Source: Methylomicrobium lacus LW14 (GTDB lineage: Bacteria; Pseudomonadota; Gammaproteobacteria; Methylococcales; Methylomonadaceae). Taken from it: a stretch of DNA of 64,000 nt. Position 1 is the first letter of the stretch. Each line of letters begins with the position of its first letter. Below, piece by piece: positions 52,129 through 61,108 of this stretch. The notes beneath the pieces are model-generated. The model was not told the origin of the DNA. It saw only the letters and a program-made list of their open reading frames with translations, and ran no database searches. Where the stretch lies: positions 2,170,001 to 2,234,000 of the forward strand of contig NZ_AZUN01000001.1 of NCBI RefSeq assembly GCF_000527095.1, in the 5' to 3' direction. A program made the translations under genes and the position numbers.

Positions 52129-52497
52129 TTAAAGCAAAATTCTTCTCTTCCGCAAGCGCCGGTTCACCTGCCAGTGATAGAGACGCGCCAACAGCGGCCG
52201 GATCACCGGCAAGCCGATTACCCAGGCCAACGGCCTGAGTAGCCGCACTTTGCGCATCAATAGAATGTACGCGTCGAGCTCCGCATGAATCCGCCCGGCG
52301 GCATCCTGCACATGCAGTTCCGTCAAGGCTTTCTCGGGATCGATGCCGAGTTCCCGCAGCCGATTTTCCTGACCGGTAATGTCGAACCAGCAGACCTGCT
52401 CACCGGTGTCCCCCGACAGTTTCTCGTAATTTTGCCGGTCGCGAATGCATTTCGGGCAGGCGCCGTCGTAATAGACCGTGACTTTATTTTGCTGCAT
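52129..52497 (-). CDS. DCC-family thiol-disulfide oxidoreductase-like protein (DUF393)
   Basis: 122 residues. The YYDGACPKC motif (residues 9-17, the DxxCxxC hallmark of DCC proteins), QVCWFDITG and ALTELHVQDAAGRIH are typical of the family, which has a thioredoxin-like fold. No signal peptide. Divergent from the lipase maturation factor-like gene across a perfect hairpin; DUF393 and LMF/HTTM-type membrane proteins are often neighbours. Exact activity unknown. Confidence 0.85.
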   Translation of the reverse strand: MQQNKVTVYYDGACPKCIRDRQNYEKLSGDTGEQVCWFDITGQENRLRELGIDPEKALTELHVQDAAGRIHAELDAYILLMRKVRLLRPLAWVIGLPVIRPLLARLYHWQVNRRLRKRRILL

Positions 52498-52562
52498 AAT
52501 CGATTTCTACCTGCTGACTAACCGACCGCCGCCTTTACCGTGAAAATCGATAGGCGAACGGG

Positions 52563-52624
52563 GTGGGAGCGACGCCTACGTCGCGACTTGCAAGTTTTAA
52601 TCGCGACGTAGGCGTCGCTCCCAC
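52563..52624. repeat. perfect 24-bp-stem hairpin (REP-like)
   Basis: GTGGGAGCGACGCCTACGTC (continuing GCGA) at 52563-52586 is exactly complementary to 52601-52624, with a 14-base loop. The motif resembles REP-type palindromes (GTGGGAGCG...). It sits between divergent genes, so it could act on both leaders or simply be a mobile palindrome. Confidence 0.85.
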
Positions 52625-52654
52625 GGACGCGTTTTATCTTTCTTTGAACCCAGA

Positions 52655-54133
52655 ATGCTCTTGCGTGTTCCCGACTCAATCAAACGCCGACTGAACCCAC
52701 CGGATTCCTCCGAGCCGCCTTTTGCGCTCGTCAACTGGCTTTTTCTGCGGGGTCTGGCGCTGATTTATCTGGCCGCGTTCGCCTCGATGTCGGTGCAAAT
52801 CGAGGGTTTGATCGGCGTTCAGGGCATCCTGCCGATCGAGGCGAAACTCACGGAGATGGCGGCGATTTATGGCAGCGCCGGCTATTTCGAATTCCCGACC
52901 CTGTTCTGGCTCGCGGCTTCCGATCCGGCGCTCAAGCTGGTCTGTTATGCAGGCATCGCAGCGTCCTTGCTGTTGCTGCTGAACATCGCGCAGAAAGCCG
53001 CCTTGATCCTCTGCTATCTGCTGTATTTGTCCGTCACGGTCGCCGGGCAGGATTTCTTCTCGTTTCAGTGGGACGTGTTCTTGCTCGAATCCGGGTTTAT
53101 CGGCATCTTTTTGAGCTGGGGCTCGCGGTTCAACGTTTTTCTGTACCGCTGGCTGATCGCGCGCTTCATGTTCATGGGCGGCGTGGTCAAGCTGGCGAGC
53201 GGCGATCCGGCCTGGGCCAAGCTGACCGCGCTGAATTATCATTACCTGACCGAACCCTTGCCCACGCCCTTGGCCTACTACGCGTATTTCCTGCCGTCTT
53301 GGTTTCACAAGCTTTGCGTGGCCGGCGTGCTTTGGCTTGAACTGATCGTGCCGTTTTTCGTGTTTCTGCCGCACCCTTTCCGCCTGTTCGCCGCATGGAG
53401 CTTTATCGGCCTGCAAAGCGCGATCATCCTGACCGGCAATTATAATTTCTTCAACCTGCTGACGATCCTCTTGTGCATTTGGCTGTTCGACGACCGGGAC
53501 TTGGCCGGCAGACTGCCTGCGCGCCTGGTCGCCCATATTCAGCAACAGCAGCCGCGTCCGGGCGATGCCGCGCATCTTATCGCAGGATCATGGACCGCCT
53601 TCGTGCTGATTGTCTGCGCGCTTACGGCCTGGATGCATAACACCCAAGGTCGGACCCCGCAAATCTTCCGCTCCTGGGTGCTGACGACCTCGAATTTCGC
53701 GGTGATCAATCAATACGGCCCGTTTGGGGTGATGAATACCGAACGGCACGAGATCATCATCGAGGGCTCCGACGACGGCAAGACCTGGAAGGCTTACGAA
53801 TTCAACGATAAGCCCGGAGATCTGTCCCGCAATCTGCGCTGGAACATTCCGCATCAGCCCCGGCTCGACTGGCAACTGTGGTTTGCCGCGCTCGAAAACC
53901 CCAGGCTCGATGGGTGGTTTGCGGCGTTCATGGCGCGCTTGCAGGAAGGATCGCCGCCCGTCCTGGCCTTGCTGCGCACGAATCCTTTTCCGGACCGTCC
54001 GCCGGTTTTTGTGCGCGCGATGCTGTACCGGTATGCCTATGCAACGCCGGAGCAACGCACGCAAACCGGCCAACTCTGGCAGCGCGAAGCGATCGGCCAA
54101 TACTGGCCGCCGCCCCATCCTGAATTCGGTTAG
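52655..54133 (+). CDS. lipase maturation factor family membrane protein
   Basis: 492 residues. About 8-10 transmembrane segments in the first 330 residues, then a soluble domain beginning at the RSWVLTTSNFAVINQYGPFG motif. That region continues HEIIIEGSDDGKTWKAYEF and RNLRWNIPHQPRLDWQLWFAAL, which are diagnostic of LMF1-like proteins (DUF1222). Bacterial members probably help fold or modify exported proteins; the client is unknown. ATG at 52655 without a strong ribosome binding site. Confidence 0.87.
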   Translation: MLLRVPDSIKRRLNPPDSSEPPFALVNWLFLRGLALIYLAAFASMSVQIEGLIGVQGILPIEAKLTEMAAIYGSAGYFEFPTLFWLAASDPALKLVCYAGIAASLLLLLNIAQKAALILCYLLYLSVTVAGQDFFSFQWDVFLLESGFIGIFLSWGSRFNVFLYRWLIARFMFMGGVVKLASGDPAWAKLTALNYHYLTEPLPTPLAYYAYFLPSWFHKLCVAGVLWLELIVPFFVFLPHPFRLFAAWSFIGLQSAIILTGNYNFFNLLTILLCIWLFDDRDLAGRLPARLVAHIQQQQPRPGDAAHLIAGSWTAFVLIVCALTAWMHNTQGRTPQIFRSWVLTTSNFAVINQYGPFGVMNTERHEIIIEGSDDGKTWKAYEFNDKPGDLSRNLRWNIPHQPRLDWQLWFAALENPRLDGWFAAFMARLQEGSPPVLALLRTNPFPDRPPVFVRAMLYRYAYATPEQRTQTGQLWQREAIGQYWPPPHPEFG

Positions 54134-54185
54134 CTTGGGTTTCAGGCCATGCTATCATGCGCCTTTTCAGTGAGGGACCGCCTCG

Positions 54186-54614
54186 ATGTGGATACAAAAA
54201 GAAATCCGGCTCAAAGCCCGACCGCGCGGCTTTCATTGGGTAACGGAAGACATCCTCAGGCAGCTTCCGGAGCTAGAGAAAGTATCGGTGGGCATGCTGA
54301 ATGTGTTCATCAAGCACACATCCGCCTCGCTCACCATTAACGAGAACGCCGATCCGACGGTAAGGCAGGACTTTGAGAGTTTCTTTAACCGCGCGGTGCC
54401 GGAGGATGAACCTTATTACAAGCATACCTATGAAGGCAGCGATGACCTGCCCAGCCATCTGAAGAGCAGCATTCTGGGCTGCAGCTTGAATATTCCGATC
54501 ACCCATGGACGGCTGAACCTAGGTATCTGGCAAGGCATCTATCTGTGCGAGCACAGGAACCATGGCGGAAGCCGAGAGCTGGTGGTGACGCTTCAAGGCG
54601 AGTCGGTTGAATAA
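54186..54614 (+). CDS. YjbQ family protein (UPF0047, secondary thiamine-phosphate synthase)
   Basis: 142 residues, the whole family length. Conserved HTSASLTINENADPTVRQDF, PEDEPYYKHTYEGSDDLPSH, and C-terminal GRLNLGIWQGIYLCEHRNHG are all intact. Members can complement thiamine-phosphate synthase deficiency weakly; the physiological role is not settled. It follows the LMF-like gene by 52 bp and may be co-transcribed with the glycosyltransferase downstream. Confidence 0.92.
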   Translation: MWIQKEIRLKARPRGFHWVTEDILRQLPELEKVSVGMLNVFIKHTSASLTINENADPTVRQDFESFFNRAVPEDEPYYKHTYEGSDDLPSHLKSSILGCSLNIPITHGRLNLGIWQGIYLCEHRNHGGSRELVVTLQGESVE

Positions 54615-54695
54615 TCGTTTAATAAAATAATCGCCGGCATGCGGTCATGAATGGGTTGGCTGTTGCGGTGATGATCGGACAGGAAGACATCGACT

Positions 54696-55997
54696 ATGAA
54701 AATCGGCATTCAAACTTGGGGTTCCAATGGCGACATCCGGCCCTTGCTGGCGCTGGCCGATGGCTTGCAAAAAGCAGGGCATCAGGTCACGCTGGTGGTC
54801 AGCAGCATCGACAATCAAAGCTACCAGTCGATCTGCGAGCAAATGCACATCGGCTACCGGCAAGTCCCCGAACACATCGCATTCGATATGGAAGATTTTG
54901 CCGAACGCTCGTTTCGGATGAATCCTTTGCAATGGCTCCGGGCTTTATTGGATGAAGCCTTTTTTCCGACCGAAGCGTTAATCTATCGAGCCGCGGAGGC
55001 CCTCGTGGCCGAAAACGATTGCGTGATTGGCCATCATTTTCTTTACCCGCTAAAACTGGCGGCGCTACTGCAACATAAGCCATTTTACAGCGTGACTTTC
55101 TGTCATGCCGCCATTCCCAATCCGGTCTTGCCGCCGTTCAGCTTTCCGGATTTGGGTAAATGCCTCAATCCGATCAGCTGGAAACTGCTGGATGCGATTT
55201 TCAACTGGGTTTTGAAACAACCGCTGACGCGATTATGGCGAGAGGCAGGCTTAACACCGCCCGCCAATATGCTCAGCGAACTCTTAACCTCGCAGCAATT
55301 GAACCTGGTGGCGGTCGATCCGGTGTTTTGCCGGGGCAGCGAATATTGGTCCGCATTTCATCAAAGTTGCGGTTTTCTCAATTTGACCGAAGATACCCGG
55401 CGCTGGCGGTGGCCCGAATCCTTGTCGGCCTTTCTGGAAGCGGGACCGGCACCGGTGTATATGACCTTTGGCAGTTTGCAGCAGGCGGTACCGGAATGGA
55501 GCATGGGCCTATTTTTGCAGGCCGTGGAAAAATCCGCTTGCCGAGCCATCATCCAAACCAGTTCCGCCCATTATCCGGCAGGCAGCCAACAAGGCGATGT
55601 CTATTTTATCGGCAAACATCCGCATCAACCGGTATTCGCACGTTGTGCCGCCGTGGTGCACCATGGCGGCGCGGGCACGACCCATGCGGCGACGCGCGCA
55701 GGCTGTCCATCCGTGGTGGTGTCGTTCATGGACGAGCAATTGTTCTGGGCGAGGCAGCTTCAGTCCTTAGGCGTGGCCGGCAAACCGTTACCGGCAAAAA
55801 GCGTAACAGCTGAAGCCTTGGCGCAGACAATTGGGAAGATACTGTCAGAACCTTGCTATCGAGAACAAGCCCAGCGCATCGGAGCGCAAATGCAAACGCA
55901 TGATGGCGTTGCCAGAGCCATCGCGTTACTGACGGAGAAATTTGAGTGTCAACCGGCCGCCAGCACGGGCGCGGCGGCCAGCAGCTTGCGGGTATAG
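54696..55997 (+). CDS. UDP-glycosyltransferase-like enzyme (GT1)
   Basis: 433 residues. GT-B fold; N-terminal MKIGIQTWGSNGDIRPLLAL (the GSxGDxxP motif of sterol/macrolide-type GT1 enzymes) and C-terminal donor signature VVHHGGAGTTHAATRAGCPS, then DEQLFWARQL. Likely glycosylates a lipid or hopanoid/sterol-like acceptor; not obviously connected to the exopolysaccharide locus. Its 3' end overlaps the convergent yejF gene by 49 bp. Confidence 0.87.
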   Translation: MKIGIQTWGSNGDIRPLLALADGLQKAGHQVTLVVSSIDNQSYQSICEQMHIGYRQVPEHIAFDMEDFAERSFRMNPLQWLRALLDEAFFPTEALIYRAAEALVAENDCVIGHHFLYPLKLAALLQHKPFYSVTFCHAAIPNPVLPPFSFPDLGKCLNPISWKLLDAIFNWVLKQPLTRLWREAGLTPPANMLSELLTSQQLNLVAVDPVFCRGSEYWSAFHQSCGFLNLTEDTRRWRWPESLSAFLEAGPAPVYMTFGSLQQAVPEWSMGLFLQAVEKSACRAIIQTSSAHYPAGSQQGDVYFIGKHPHQPVFARCAAVVHHGGAGTTHAATRAGCPSVVVSFMDEQLFWARQLQSLGVAGKPLPAKSVTAEALAQTIGKILSEPCYREQAQRIGAQMQTHDGVARAIALLTEKFECQPAASTGAAASSLRV

Positions 55998-57553
55998 TCA
56001 TGCCGCGGCTCGATCAGCACCTGCTTCACCTCGCCATGCTCGACGATTTTGCCTCGGTACATCACCGCGACTTCGTCGGCGATTTCGGCAACGACCGCCA
56101 GATCGTGCGTGATGAACAGATAGCTGACCTGGCTTTCGCGCTGCAAGGTTTTCAATAATTCGATGATCTGCGCCTGCACCGACACGTCGAGCGCGCTGGT
56201 CGGCTCGTCGCAGACGATCAGCTTCGGGTTCACCGCCAGGGAGCGCGCGATGCAGATGCGCTGGCGCTGGCCGCCCGAGAATTCATGCGGATAACGCAGC
56301 GCCGCATCGGCCGGAAGACCAACCTGCTCGAGCAGCTGCCGGACCTTTTCCCGCCTGGCCTCGCTGCCGATGCCAGGATGCAGGGCGCGAAGGCCTTCCG
56401 CGACGATGTCGCCGACCAGCATGCGCGGATTCATCGACGAAAACGGGTCCTGAAACACGATCTGCATGTCCGCGCGCTTTTGCCGCAGCGCTTCCCCGCT
56501 CAATTGCCCGAGATCGACGCCATCGAGCTTGACCAGTCCCTCGCCGCCCGGAATCAGATTCAACAAGGCCTTGCCGAGCGTGGTCTTGCCGCAGCCGGAT
56601 TCGCCGACCAGCGCCAAGGTCGTGCCGCGCGGAATCGTGAAACTGACGCCGTCGACCGCGCGCACATGATCGACCACGCGTTTGAACAGGCCCTTACGGA
56701 TCGGATAGTAGCAGCGAAAATCCTCGACCTTCAGCAGCGGCGGCGCAGCCTGGGCCTGATGTTTCAGGCAACTCTGCATCGACGGCAAGGCCTTGAGCAG
56801 CTTTTGTGTGTAGGGATGTTTCGGCTGGTGGAAAAAATCCGGCAGCGCCCCGGACTCGACGATCTGGCCCCGCTGCATCACCGCGACCCGGTCCGCCATC
56901 GTCGACACCAGCGCCAGATCGTGGCTGATCAGCCACAGCGCCATGCCGGTGTGCTGCTGAATGCTTTTGAGCAGCGTGAGGATTTGCGCCTGAATCGTCA
57001 CATCCAATGATGTGGTCGGCTCGTCCGCGATCAACAGATCCGGCTTGCCCGCCAGCGCAATCGCGATCATCACGCGCTGCCTTTGGCCGCCCGAGAGTTG
57101 ATGCGGGTAATCGTTGATCCGCTGCTCCGGCTGAGGAATCTCGACCTGTTGCAGCAATTCCAGCACGCGCGCCTGCACGGCGGCCTTGGACAGCGAAAAA
57201 TGGCTCTCGATCACTTCCGCGATCTGACTGCCGATCGTCATGACCGGATTCAAAGACGACATCGGGTCCTGAAAGATCAGCCCGATGCGGCGCCCGCGAA
57301 CCCTGCATAATTCCAGCTCCGAATGTTCGAGCAGATTGTCGCCGTTCAGGGTGATCGCTTCGGCTTCGATGCTCGCGTTATCCGGCAGCAGACGCAGCAC
57401 CGACAACGCGGTCATCGACTTGCCGGAACCCGATTCGCCGACCAGCGCGAAGGTTTCGCCTGGATTGATCGCGAAGCTGATGTTATCGACGACCTTTTGA
57501 TGGCGATTGAAGGCAACACTGAGACTGTGAACAGACAATAGCGGATTCGTCAT
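55949..57553 (-). CDS. yejF: oligopeptide/microcin C-type ABC transporter, duplicated ATPase YejF
   Basis: 534 residues with two ABC ATPase domains in tandem. Each has a Walker A (GESGSGKS near residue 37; GESGCGKT in the second half) and a signature (LSGGQRQR; FSGGQRQR), as in YejF. Energises import of peptides together with YejB/YejE. yejE lies upstream, but a toxin-antitoxin pair has come between them. yejA and yejB are not in this window. Confidence 0.9.
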   Translation of the reverse strand: MTNPLLSVHSLSVAFNRHQKVVDNISFAINPGETFALVGESGSGKSMTALSVLRLLPDNASIEAEAITLNGDNLLEHSELELCRVRGRRIGLIFQDPMSSLNPVMTIGSQIAEVIESHFSLSKAAVQARVLELLQQVEIPQPEQRINDYPHQLSGGQRQRVMIAIALAGKPDLLIADEPTTSLDVTIQAQILTLLKSIQQHTGMALWLISHDLALVSTMADRVAVMQRGQIVESGALPDFFHQPKHPYTQKLLKALPSMQSCLKHQAQAAPPLLKVEDFRCYYPIRKGLFKRVVDHVRAVDGVSFTIPRGTTLALVGESGCGKTTLGKALLNLIPGGEGLVKLDGVDLGQLSGEALRQKRADMQIVFQDPFSSMNPRMLVGDIVAEGLRALHPGIGSEARREKVRQLLEQVGLPADAALRYPHEFSGGQRQRICIARSLAVNPKLIVCDEPTSALDVSVQAQIIELLKTLQRESQVSYLFITHDLAVVAEIADEVAVMYRGKIVEHGEVKQVLIEPRHDYTRKLLAAAPVLAAG

Positions 57554-57554
57554 G

Positions 57555-57815
57555 CTAGCTCTTATATATTTCTTTTCTATGACCGATTTTTACAACCACG
57601 ACATAAAGCACATCGTCTTCTATCTGAAAAATGACCCGATAGTTACCGACTCTGACCCTATATAAATCATGTTCACCGGATAATTTAATGACGCCATGAT
57701 GACGCGGATTCTCAGCCAAGCGCATTAAAGCGTCGGAAATAGCTCGTTTTCGTTCTGGGATAAGCTTGGCAAATTGTCTATCGGCGGCTGGCGTAAATTT
57801 GATCTTATAAGCCAT
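57555..57815 (-). CDS. RelE/ParE-superfamily toxin
   Basis: 86 residues. MAYKIKFTPAADRQFAKLIP start and the C-terminal pattern KLSGEHDLYRVRVGNYRVIF, then VKIGHRKEIY, typical of RelE mRNA interferases (basic residues and terminal Tyr conserved). Overlaps the antitoxin by 11 nt; the start at 57815 is chosen on this basis and on family length. It ends 2 bp before yejF, on the same strand. Confidence 0.88.
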   Translation of the reverse strand: MAYKIKFTPAADRQFAKLIPERKRAISDALMRLAENPRHHGVIKLSGEHDLYRVRVGNYRVIFQIEDDVLYVVVVKIGHRKEIYKS

Positions 57816-57987
57816 GCTTTGCCTTAATATCTTCCCAGTCAATGAATCCATCGCGCTTGGCTTCGGTCAACGCCGCACAGGCATCCATCGCGTCCTCCAA
57901 ATCCTCCATGAGTTGCTCATATTCAGCAATAGGTAAAATGACCGATATTTTGTGACCTTCCGAATCGGTAATATATTGTTTTGCCAT
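57805..57987 (-). CDS. RelB/Phd-like antitoxin
   Basis: 60 residues. MAKQYITDSEGHKISVILPI and EYEQLMEDLEDAMDACAALT give a short DNA-binding-like N-terminus and an acidic C-terminus, as in antitoxins of RelE toxins. ATG 57987 chosen (six codons into the open frame). The pair lies in the 465-bp gap between yejE and yejF and would interrupt or join that operon. Confidence 0.82.
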   Translation of the reverse strand: MAKQYITDSEGHKISVILPIAEYEQLMEDLEDAMDACAALTEAKRDGFIDWEDIKAKHGL

Positions 57988-58017
57988 AGCTTTACCTCGC
58001 ACCATTTTATGGAGAGA

Positions 58018-59364
58018 TTATCCGTTGCCGGCTCGCCGCGGATCGAACGCATCCTGCACCACATCCGCAAACAGATTGGCCGCCAGGACCAGAATGAACA
58101 TGAACACGAAGGCGGCGGTCAGCGACCACCAGACGACCGGCTCGCGGGCCATCTCCAGACGCGCGCCGTTGATCATGTTGCCCCAACTGTAGGTCGTCGG
58201 ATCGACGCCGATGTTGATGTAGGACAATACCGCCTCGGCCAAGACCAGCGCGCTGAAATCGAGCACGACCGAGATCAAGACGATGTGCATCACGTTAGGC
58301 AGGATGTGCCGCGCCAGTATCGCGCCCTGTTTGACGCCCAAGGCCCTGGCCGCCTGCACGTATTCCATTTCCCTGAGTTTCAGCGTTTCGGCGCGGAGCA
58401 GCCGGCACAGGCCGGTCCAGCTGGTCACGCCGAGGATCATGCACAGAAACAACAGCCGCATGTCCGCGCGCACGACCACGCTGGTGAAGGCTTCCTCATG
58501 ATTCGCCATGTACACCTGTACCATCAGGATCGACGCCGCGATCAGCAAGACGCCGGGGATCGAGTTCAGGGTCGTATAAATATACTGGATCAGATCGTCG
58601 ATCCAGCCCTGAAAAAAACCGGCCAGGATGCCGAAAAAAATCGCCATCGGCAGCATGATCAAGGTCGTCAGCGTGCCGATCACGAGGCCGGTGCGGATGC
58701 TTTTAATCGTCTGATAAAACACGTCCTCGCCGACCTTGTCGGTGCCCAGAACATGATAATAGAGGGACAAATAACACAGCGCATAGCCGACCGTCACGAT
58801 CGCAAAACCGACCGCCAGCGTGCTCCTGCCCGGGCCCGAGCCATGCAGGAATGGCTTTTGCCGCGCGGCAAAAATGCCCCACAGCATGAGCCCAAAAAAC
58901 GCGCACAGGCTCGCGCCCTGGAACAGGCCGTATAAACCCTTTTTCAGTATATCGGCGGCAAGCTGCGTCTCGGGATCGCTCAAATGCGCGCCGCCGTATT
59001 TCAGGCGCGGATAGTCCCAATGCGCCGTGCCGTCGTCCTCCGTGACCATTTCCTTGCCGTAGCCGAATGCCGAAAACGGCGCCGAATAGGTTTTTTCGCC
59101 ATGCCGGCGCATTGGCGCGGCCCAAGTGTCCAGCACACTGATCACATCGTTGCCGTCATCGCCGGAGGCCTTGAAATGGATAGAATCGGCGAGTCCGATC
59201 ACGATGAAGAACAGCAGTACGATCAAGGATACCATGCCGCTATGGCTCGCGGCGATTTGACGGAGCGGACGCCTGAAATGCTCCTTGCCGCGAATCGTGA
59301 CTCCCAGGCCGATCATCATCGCGATCAGCAGAAAGATCAAGGCGTCGGTCCATAAAACGATCAT
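58018..59364 (-). CDS. yejE: peptide ABC transporter permease YejE
   Basis: 448 residues. Two N-terminal transmembrane helices flank a long periplasmic region (ISVLDTWAAPMRRHGEKTYS, SDPETQLAADILKKG). The permease core carries the EAA-type loop GVTSWTGLCRLLRAETLKLRE and then ILPNVMHIVLI, the length and layout of YejE. Inner-membrane subunit partnering YejF. No yejB upstream; the next gene is the divergent pfp. Confidence 0.9.
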   Translation of the reverse strand: MIVLWTDALIFLLIAMMIGLGVTIRGKEHFRRPLRQIAASHSGMVSLIVLLFFIVIGLADSIHFKASGDDGNDVISVLDTWAAPMRRHGEKTYSAPFSAFGYGKEMVTEDDGTAHWDYPRLKYGGAHLSDPETQLAADILKKGLYGLFQGASLCAFFGLMLWGIFAARQKPFLHGSGPGRSTLAVGFAIVTVGYALCYLSLYYHVLGTDKVGEDVFYQTIKSIRTGLVIGTLTTLIMLPMAIFFGILAGFFQGWIDDLIQYIYTTLNSIPGVLLIAASILMVQVYMANHEEAFTSVVVRADMRLLFLCMILGVTSWTGLCRLLRAETLKLREMEYVQAARALGVKQGAILARHILPNVMHIVLISVVLDFSALVLAEAVLSYINIGVDPTTYSWGNMINGARLEMAREPVVWWSLTAAFVFMFILVLAANLFADVVQDAFDPRRAGNG

Positions 59365-59531
59365 GCAAACAACCTGCGGTGTGAAAAGGGAAAGCGTTGG
59401 CTGCCGTTATTTTCCCATAATTTACGGCCGGTCGCGGCATTTTGATAATGCCGGGATATTTTCCGGTTCTATGATAAAATTCACCGGTTAACCCGGTGAA
59501 CCGTATCCGACAGAATGACGCGGGCACCTAA

Positions 59532-59573
59532 GGGTAAGCCGGCACCGAGTCGCCGCCTTACCCACGCATTTTT
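59532..59573 (+). promoter_or_regulatory. hairpin with T run just upstream of pfp, possible attenuator
   Basis: GGGTAAG (59532-59538) pairs with CTTACCC (59557-59563), with a GC-rich inner segment, and is followed by ACGCATTTTTT. The T run ends 27 nt before the pfp start. A second palindrome, TTCACCGG/CCGGTGAA, lies at 59480-59500. The pair looks like a leader with a terminator-like stem; regulation is inferred only from shape. Confidence 0.5.
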
Positions 59574-59600
59574 TAACCATCAATGATTATAAAAACGCAC

Positions 59601-60830
59601 ATGAACAAACCTAAAAAAGTTGCAATTTTGACCGCCGGCGGCCTGGCCCCTTGCCTTAACTCTGCGATCGGCAGCCTGATCGAGCGCTACAATGAAATCG
59701 ATCCGTCGATCGAAATCATCTGCTACCGCAGCGGTTACAAGGGCCTCTTGCTCGGCGACTATTACAAGGTCACCCAGGCGGTGCGCGACAACGCCGGCCT
59801 GTTGCAAAAATTCGGCGGTTCGGTGATCGGCAACAGCCGCGTCAAACTGACCAACGCGAAGGACTGCGTGAAGCGCGGCCTGGTTCAGGAAGGTCAGGAC
59901 CCGCAAAAAGTCGCGGCCGACCAATTGGTTAAAGACGGCGTCGACGTATTGCACACGATCGGCGGCGACGACACCAATACCGCGGCGGCTGACCTCGCGG
60001 CGTTCCTGGCGCAAAACAACTACGGCCTGACTGTTATCGGTCTGCCGAAAACAGTCGACAACGACGTGTTCCCGATCAAGCAATCTTTGGGTGCATGGAC
60101 CGCCGCCGAGCAAGGCGCGCGTTATTTCTGGAACGTGGTCGCGGAAAACAATTCGAACCCGCGCATGCTGATCGTGCACGAAGTGATGGGCCGCAGCTGC
60201 GGCTGGCTGACCGCCGCGACCGCAGTGGAATACCGGAAGCTCCTCGACCGCGCCGAATGGCTGCCGGATCTCGGCCTGAGCCGTGACACCTACGAAGTCC
60301 ACGGCATTTTCGTGCCGGAAATGCACGTTGACCTGGCCGCCGAAGCGAAGCGTCTCCGCGCAGTGATGGACACCGTCGACTGCGTGAACATTTTCGTCTC
60401 CGAAGGCGCCGGCGTCGAAGCGATCGTCGCCGAAATGCAAGCGAAAGGCCAGGAAGTGCCGCGCGATGCGTTCGGCCACATCAAACTGGATGCGGTCAAT
60501 CCGGGCAAATGGTTCGGCGAGCAATTCGCACAGATGATCGGCGCGGAAAAAACGCTGGTGCAAAAATCCGGCTATTTCGCGCGCGCGTCCGCCGCGAACG
60601 CCGAAGACATCCGCCTGATCAAATCCTGCGCCGACCTCGCGGTCGAATGCGCGATGCGCCGCGAGGCCGGCGTGATCGGCCATGACGAAGACAACGGCAA
60701 CGTGCTGCGCGCGATCGAATTCCCGCGCATCAAGGGCGGCAAGCCGTTCGACATCGATGCGCATTGGTTCGAAAAAGCCCTGGGCGAAATCGGCCAGACC
60801 AAGGGCAAGAAGGTCAGCAGCGCGCATTAA
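59601..60830 (+). CDS. pfp: pyrophosphate-dependent 6-phosphofructokinase
   Basis: 409 residues. Converts fructose-6-P + PPi to fructose-1,6-bisphosphate reversibly. IGGDDTNTAA (GGDD at 121-124, where ATP enzymes have GGDGS) and PKTVDND (149-155) mark the PPi-using type. The substrate region MGRSCGWLTA is conserved. ATG 59601 is used; an upstream in-frame ATG (59583) adds six residues. In ribulose-monophosphate methanotrophs this enzyme serves glycolysis and gluconeogenesis; here it pairs functionally with the PPi-hydrolysing pump at 1.4 kb. Confidence 0.94.
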   Translation: MNKPKKVAILTAGGLAPCLNSAIGSLIERYNEIDPSIEIICYRSGYKGLLLGDYYKVTQAVRDNAGLLQKFGGSVIGNSRVKLTNAKDCVKRGLVQEGQDPQKVAADQLVKDGVDVLHTIGGDDTNTAAADLAAFLAQNNYGLTVIGLPKTVDNDVFPIKQSLGAWTAAEQGARYFWNVVAENNSNPRMLIVHEVMGRSCGWLTAATAVEYRKLLDRAEWLPDLGLSRDTYEVHGIFVPEMHVDLAAEAKRLRAVMDTVDCVNIFVSEGAGVEAIVAEMQAKGQEVPRDAFGHIKLDAVNPGKWFGEQFAQMIGAEKTLVQKSGYFARASAANAEDIRLIKSCADLAVECAMRREAGVIGHDEDNGNVLRAIEFPRIKGGKPFDIDAHWFEKALGEIGQTKGKKVSSAH

Positions 60831-60841
60831 GCTCCTCACCC

Positions 60842-60869
60842 AGACCTGCCCGATAAACCGGGCAGGTCT
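60842..60869 (+). terminator. strong hairpin after pfp
   Basis: Perfect 11-bp stem AGACCTGCCCG / CGGGCAGGTCT with a 6-base loop, 12 nt after the pfp stop. No T run follows, so it may be an RNA-stabilising end or a weak terminator. Confidence 0.6.
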
Positions 60870-61108
60870 ATGCCACCATCCAGCCGCTTATACTGGGATT
60901 TAGATATTCCTAAGTGTCCGCAAGCATCTGCGCGTAACCGCAACAAAATCAAGACCAACACGCCATCGTCCTCGTTCGGGGCGCAAACAAAAGCGCTCGT
61001 TTGCTTTGGAGCCTGGTTGTTAAGCCTTGTCTTTGAAACAAAGAATTTTTAGGCGCATTCGTAAGAGCGTTTATATTACGCTCACTTTTGACTCTAGCCT
61101 GCCCAACC

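Noticed and set aside
52676..53575. 299-codon open frame antisense to the lipase maturation factor-like gene
   Set aside because: Gln/Arg/Glu-rich shadow without motifs; the plus-strand protein has clear membrane topology and family motifs.
59580..60839. 419-codon open frame antisense to pfp
   Set aside because: Shadow of the PPi-phosphofructokinase gene; no domain, biased composition.
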